This document shows, one piece after another, positions 61,068-64,000 of a DNA stretch of 64,000 nucleotides. Source of the DNA: an uncultured Tateyamaria sp. (lineage in GTDB: Bacteria; Pseudomonadota; Alphaproteobacteria; Rhodobacterales; Rhodobacteraceae); NCBI RefSeq assembly GCF_947503465.1, contig NZ_CANNDN010000001.1, forward strand, positions 1,426,001 to 1,490,000, given 5' to 3'. The notes beneath the pieces are model-generated. The model was not told where the DNA came from. It made no database searches and saw only the letters and a program-made list of their open reading frames with translations. Position numbers and translations under genes: made by a program. Position 1 is the stretch's first letter, and every line of letters begins with the position of its first letter.

Positions 61068-62030
61068 ATGACCAAGCCTGCGCCTGCACCAGACGGACAA
61101 GTCGCCGATGCCGAAGATCACAATTGGGTTGATCGATACGCACCTGCCAGCGCGCGGCCCTATCTGCGTCTGAGCAGGCTCGACCGCCCGACACCCGTGC
61201 TCTTTCTGCTGCTGCCCTGCTGGTGGGGGCTGGCGCTTGCCGTGTTGCATGACCAGACCCCGCGCCTCGAAGATATATGGATCATCGTGGGCTGCGCCAT
61301 GGGTGCGCTGCTGATGCGCGGTGCGGGCTGCACCTGGAACGACATCACCGACCGCAACTTCGACGGACAGGTCGAGCGTACCCGGTCGCGGCCGATCCCC
61401 GCCGGACATGTCAACGTGCGAGGGGCCGTTGTCTGGATGTGCCTGCAGGCGGTGATCGCCTTCGGCATCCTGCTCACGTTCAACACCGCCGCGATCCTGC
61501 TGGGCATCCTCGCCCTGCTGCCGGTGGCGGTCTACCCGTTCGCCAAACGGTTCACCTGGTGGCCACAGGTGTTTCTGGGGCTGGCCTTCAACTGGGGGGC
61601 GCTGCTGGCGTGGACGGCCCATACCGGGGCGTTGGAGGCGCCCGCCGTCGTGCTCTACTGTGCCGGGATTGCGTGGACGCTCTTCTACGACACGATCTAT
61701 GCGCATCAGGACACCGAAGATGATGCACTGATCGGGGTGAAATCGACGGCGCGCCTGTTCGGGGACCAAACCCCGCAATGGCTGCGCCGCTTCCTGATGG
61801 CGACCGTGGGCCTGATGGGGATCGCCGTGGTCAGCGCGGCCATTGACGAGGCCAATGTCCTGGCGATGGTCCTGGCCCTTGGCGGACCGTGGGCGATGGG
61901 CTGGCACATGGCCTGGCAATTGCGCGGCCTCGACATCGAAGATCCGGCAAAGTGCCTGCAACTCTTTCGCGCCAACCGCGACACCGGCATGATTCCGCTG
62001 GTCTTTTTCTGCGCCGCACTTCTGGTATGA
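61068..62030 (+). CDS. ubiA: 4-hydroxybenzoate polyprenyltransferase
   Basis: A 320-residue membrane enzyme with about eight to nine helices that prenylates 4-hydroxybenzoate in ubiquinone synthesis. The first Asp-rich motif NDITDRNFD is at residues 91-99 and the second YDTIYAHQDTEDD near 208. The open frame starts at 60225 inside antisense sequence, but the family begins at ATG 61068 (MTKPAPAPDGQVADAEDHNW). The polyprenyl chain probably comes from the synthase at 24.9 kb. Confidence 0.95.
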   Translation: MTKPAPAPDGQVADAEDHNWVDRYAPASARPYLRLSRLDRPTPVLFLLLPCWWGLALAVLHDQTPRLEDIWIIVGCAMGALLMRGAGCTWNDITDRNFDGQVERTRSRPIPAGHVNVRGAVVWMCLQAVIAFGILLTFNTAAILLGILALLPVAVYPFAKRFTWWPQVFLGLAFNWGALLAWTAHTGALEAPAVVLYCAGIAWTLFYDTIYAHQDTEDDALIGVKSTARLFGDQTPQWLRRFLMATVGLMGIAVVSAAIDEANVLAMVLALGGPWAMGWHMAWQLRGLDIEDPAKCLQLFRANRDTGMIPLVFFCAALLV

Positions 62031-62097
62031 TTGAACCCCTGCCCCTCTGGGCGTAGACCTGACCCCGTACCAGGGCCCAAGCAAAGGTTTGCCGATG

Positions 62098-64000
62098 ATG
62101 CGTCTGTCATCCCTGCTGATCATCGTTGTCACGTTTTCCGTGGCGGCCGTTCTGGCCTTGGTCACCGCCAACCTGTCAGTGACATTGATCGAGGAAAGCT
62201 CGGAAATCGGGGTCCGGGACGCGCTGGATGACGAAGGCATGACCTGGGCCGAGGTTCAGGCAGACGGGCTGCAGGTCACGCTGGCCGGCATCGCGCCGAC
62301 CGAAGCGATCCGCTTTGCGGCACTGTCGACCGCGGGCAGTATCGTGGACGCCGCACGCGTGATCGACGAAATGGAGGTCGAGGCCGCCGCCGCCATCGCG
62401 CCACCGCGCTTTTCTGCCGAAATCCTGCGCAACGACGCGGGCTTTTCCATCATCGGGCTGATCCCTGCGGCTACGGACCGGACGGCAGTCATTGACCGGA
62501 TCACGGCCATTGCCGGCGACTTGCCCGTAACGGACCTGATCGAGGTCGCCGACTATCCGGCCCCGGACGGGTGGGAGGACGCGCTTGGCTTTTCACTGAC
62601 CGCGATGGAACGCTTGCCGCGCGCCAAGGTGTCCGTTCTGGCCGGGCGCGTGTCGATCACCGCGATCACCGACAGCGCTGAAGAAAAGAACCAGCTTGAA
62701 ACCCAGTTGAACCGCGCCGCCCCGCCGGGCCTGCGTGTTGCGCTGGACATTGCAGCGCCCCGCCCCGTCATCACGCCCTTCACGCTGCGCCTCGTCAAGG
62801 ACGAGGCCGGAACCCGATTTGACGCCTGTTCGGCCGACACCGAAGCGGCCCGGACACGGATCGTGAACGCGGCATTTTCGGCGGGCCTGACCGGTCCGGG
62901 CCAGTGCACGGTGGGCATGGGCGTGCCCAGCCCGAACTGGAGCATCGCCGTCGAACAATCCATTGCCGCCCTGGCCGAACTCGGCGCAGGTTCGGTCACG
63001 TTTTCAGATGCGGATATCACGCTGATCGCGGCGGAAGGCACGCCACAGACCGAATTTGATCGGATCGTGGGTGAACTGGAAAATGCCCTGCCCGAGGTGT
63101 TTGCCCTCTATGCCAAGCTGCCGGAAACGGTGGACCCGGATCAGGGACCGTCCGAATTCGTGGCAACGCTCAGCCCCGAAGGGCTCGTACAGCTGCGCGG
63201 CCGCATCTCCGACGAAAACCTGCGGTCGCTGGTCGACAGCTATGCCCAGGCGGCCTTTGGATCGGACAGCGTCTATACCGCGACGCGGATCGTCGATAAC
63301 CTGCCCGCAAACTGGCCGGTGCGGGTGCTGACGGGGCTCGAGGCGCTGTCGCAACTGTCCAATGGTGCGGTGACCGTGACGCCGGATACGCTCACCATAT
63401 CCGGCAACACAGGCAACCCGAAGGCCAGCACCAATATCGCATCGCTTCTGGCCTCCAAACTGGGCGAGGCCGAAGAGTTCGACATTCGCGTCACCTATCA
63501 GGAAAAACTGGACCCGGTCGCCGCCCTGCCCACGCCCGAAGCGTGCGAGGCGGAAATCGCGGGGATCCTCTCCGCCTCCAAGATCACGTTCGAGCCGGGC
63601 AGCGCCACGATCGATGCAAGCGCGTTGGGCACAATGGACGACATCGCAGAGGTGCTGCGCCAATGCGGTGACCTGCGGCTGGAAATCCAGGGCCACACCG
63701 ACAGCCAGGGCCGCGAGGTGATGAACCTGAACCTCAGCCAGGCCCGCGCCCAATCGGTTCTGAACGAACTGCGCGCCCGCCGCGTGCTGACGGCCACCTA
63801 TTCGGCCAAGGGCTATGGTGAAACGGACCCGATTGCGGAAAACGATACCGAAGAAGGGCGTGAGGCCAACCGCCGCATCGAATTCAAGCTGATCCGCCCT
63901 GCCCCTTCCGCACCGGAAGGCGAAACAACGCTGGAAACCCTCGCCGGAACAGGCGATACAGAGGCGGGCCCAGAGGACAGCGCCGAAGGACAGGACGATG
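62098..64000 (+). CDS. OmpA-family protein with BON-like repeats (3' end missing)
   Basis: The frame is open to the right edge (634 complete codons). It has an N-terminal hydrophobic segment (about 5-22), then repeated BON-like modules (for example DRITAIAGDLPVTDLIEVAD, and again around residues 190-270). A C-terminal OmpA domain (about 480-600) carries LEIQGHTDSQGREVMNLNLS and NRRIEFKL, the peptidoglycan-binding signature. The tail after residue 600 is acidic and low-complexity. It probably links the envelope to the wall. An ATG at 62095 is equally possible. Confidence 0.85.
   Translation, partial: MRLSSLLIIVVTFSVAAVLALVTANLSVTLIEESSEIGVRDALDDEGMTWAEVQADGLQVTLAGIAPTEAIRFAALSTAGSIVDAARVIDEMEVEAAAAIAPPRFSAEILRNDAGFSIIGLIPAATDRTAVIDRITAIAGDLPVTDLIEVADYPAPDGWEDALGFSLTAMERLPRAKVSVLAGRVSITAITDSAEEKNQLETQLNRAAPPGLRVALDIAAPRPVITPFTLRLVKDEAGTRFDACSADTEAARTRIVNAAFSAGLTGPGQCTVGMGVPSPNWSIAVEQSIAALAELGAGSVTFSDADITLIAAEGTPQTEFDRIVGELENALPEVFALYAKLPETVDPDQGPSEFVATLSPEGLVQLRGRISDENLRSLVDSYAQAAFGSDSVYTATRIVDNLPANWPVRVLTGLEALSQLSNGAVTVTPDTLTISGNTGNPKASTNIASLLASKLGEAEEFDIRVTYQEKLDPVAALPTPEACEAEIAGILSASKITFEPGSATIDASALGTMDDIAEVLRQCGDLRLEIQGHTDSQGREVMNLNLSQARAQSVLNELRARRVLTATYSAKGYGETDPIAENDTEEGREANRRIEFKLIRPAPSAPEGETTLETLAGTGDTEAGPEDSAEGQDD

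Noticed and set aside
1-64000. tRNA genes, insertion sequences and prophage genes
   Set aside because: All intergenic gaps are under about 220 bases; reading them showed no cloverleaf pattern, transposase frame, terminal repeats or phage structural genes.

Overview
The window looks like a chromosomal segment of a marine alphaproteobacterium of the Rhodobacteraceae (Roseobacter group). It is GC-rich and dense with genes. Many neighbouring genes share stop/start bases (ATGA, GTGA or TGATG junctions). Several families typical of this lineage are present: DUF2125, DUF6173, aa3-type cytochrome oxidase subunit IV, a phaA/phaB pair, an alphaproteobacterial non-metal-binding dihydroorotase homologue, and extensin-like and YdcH/DUF2007 proteins. 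The assignment rests on gene content only. I saw no rRNA, tRNA, CRISPR array, insertion sequence or prophage module. Most of the window is core genome rather than a mobile island. No gap without a gene exceeds about 220 bases.

Layout. 1-5.7 kb: 3' end of an RTX protein, a methyltransferase, gloB, clpA and an M23 peptidase. 5.7-9.8 kb: a minus-strand stator-like pair (MotA/TolQ/ExbB protein plus a MotB/OmpA protein with a very long coiled coil), preceded by a ChaC-type cyclotransferase. 9.9-16.8 kb: DUF2125 protein, a hisC-prephenate dehydrogenase-extensin operon, an exo/endonuclease-phosphatase protein, a membrane protein divergent from an XRE regulator, and a DUF2867 protein. 17-24.9 kb: rpsD, tag, an EAL phosphodiesterase, the phaA-phaB polyhydroxybutyrate genes, a LysR regulator with an EamA exporter, YdcH, a TrmN6-like methyltransferase and DUF2007. 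24.9-33.6 kb: polyprenyl diphosphate synthase, ispE, a TPR protein, ETF-ubiquinone oxidoreductase, soxR divergent from a VOC protein, greA, a membrane protein and a stand-alone CheB domain.

33.6-39.2 kb: a molybdenum-cofactor/formate-dehydrogenase maturation operon (fdhD, cytidine deaminase, mobA, mobB, an uncharacterised protein, moeA) divergent from azlCD. 39.2-45 kb: a lipoprotein, CoxIV, DUF6173, an MBL hydrolase with an acyl-CoA dehydrogenase, a threonylcarbamoyl-AMP synthase and YqgE. 45-52.2 kb: a DsbD N-terminal domain protein, an RND efflux pair, moaB and a LysE exporter. 52.2-58.8 kb: a family-4-like uracil-DNA glycosylase, then pyrB, a small membrane protein, a pyrC homologue, plsY, a small protein and a second LysE exporter, facing gshA. 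58.9-64 kb: a membrane protein, a GNAT acetyltransferase and rsmE, then ubiA and the start of a BON/OmpA protein running off the right edge.

The points most worth following up are: the stator-like pair with exact 28-residue coiled-coil repeats; the uncharacterised, possibly DUF429-like, gene inside the Moco operon; a SoxR box nearly identical to the classic site, pointing to a VOC protein as target; several clean inverted-repeat operators; three 8-bp palindromes spaced exactly 11 bp apart after phaB; a shared extragenic hairpin element; and a predicted permuted-papain-like lipoprotein. I did not find an unmistakable new defence or mobile system.
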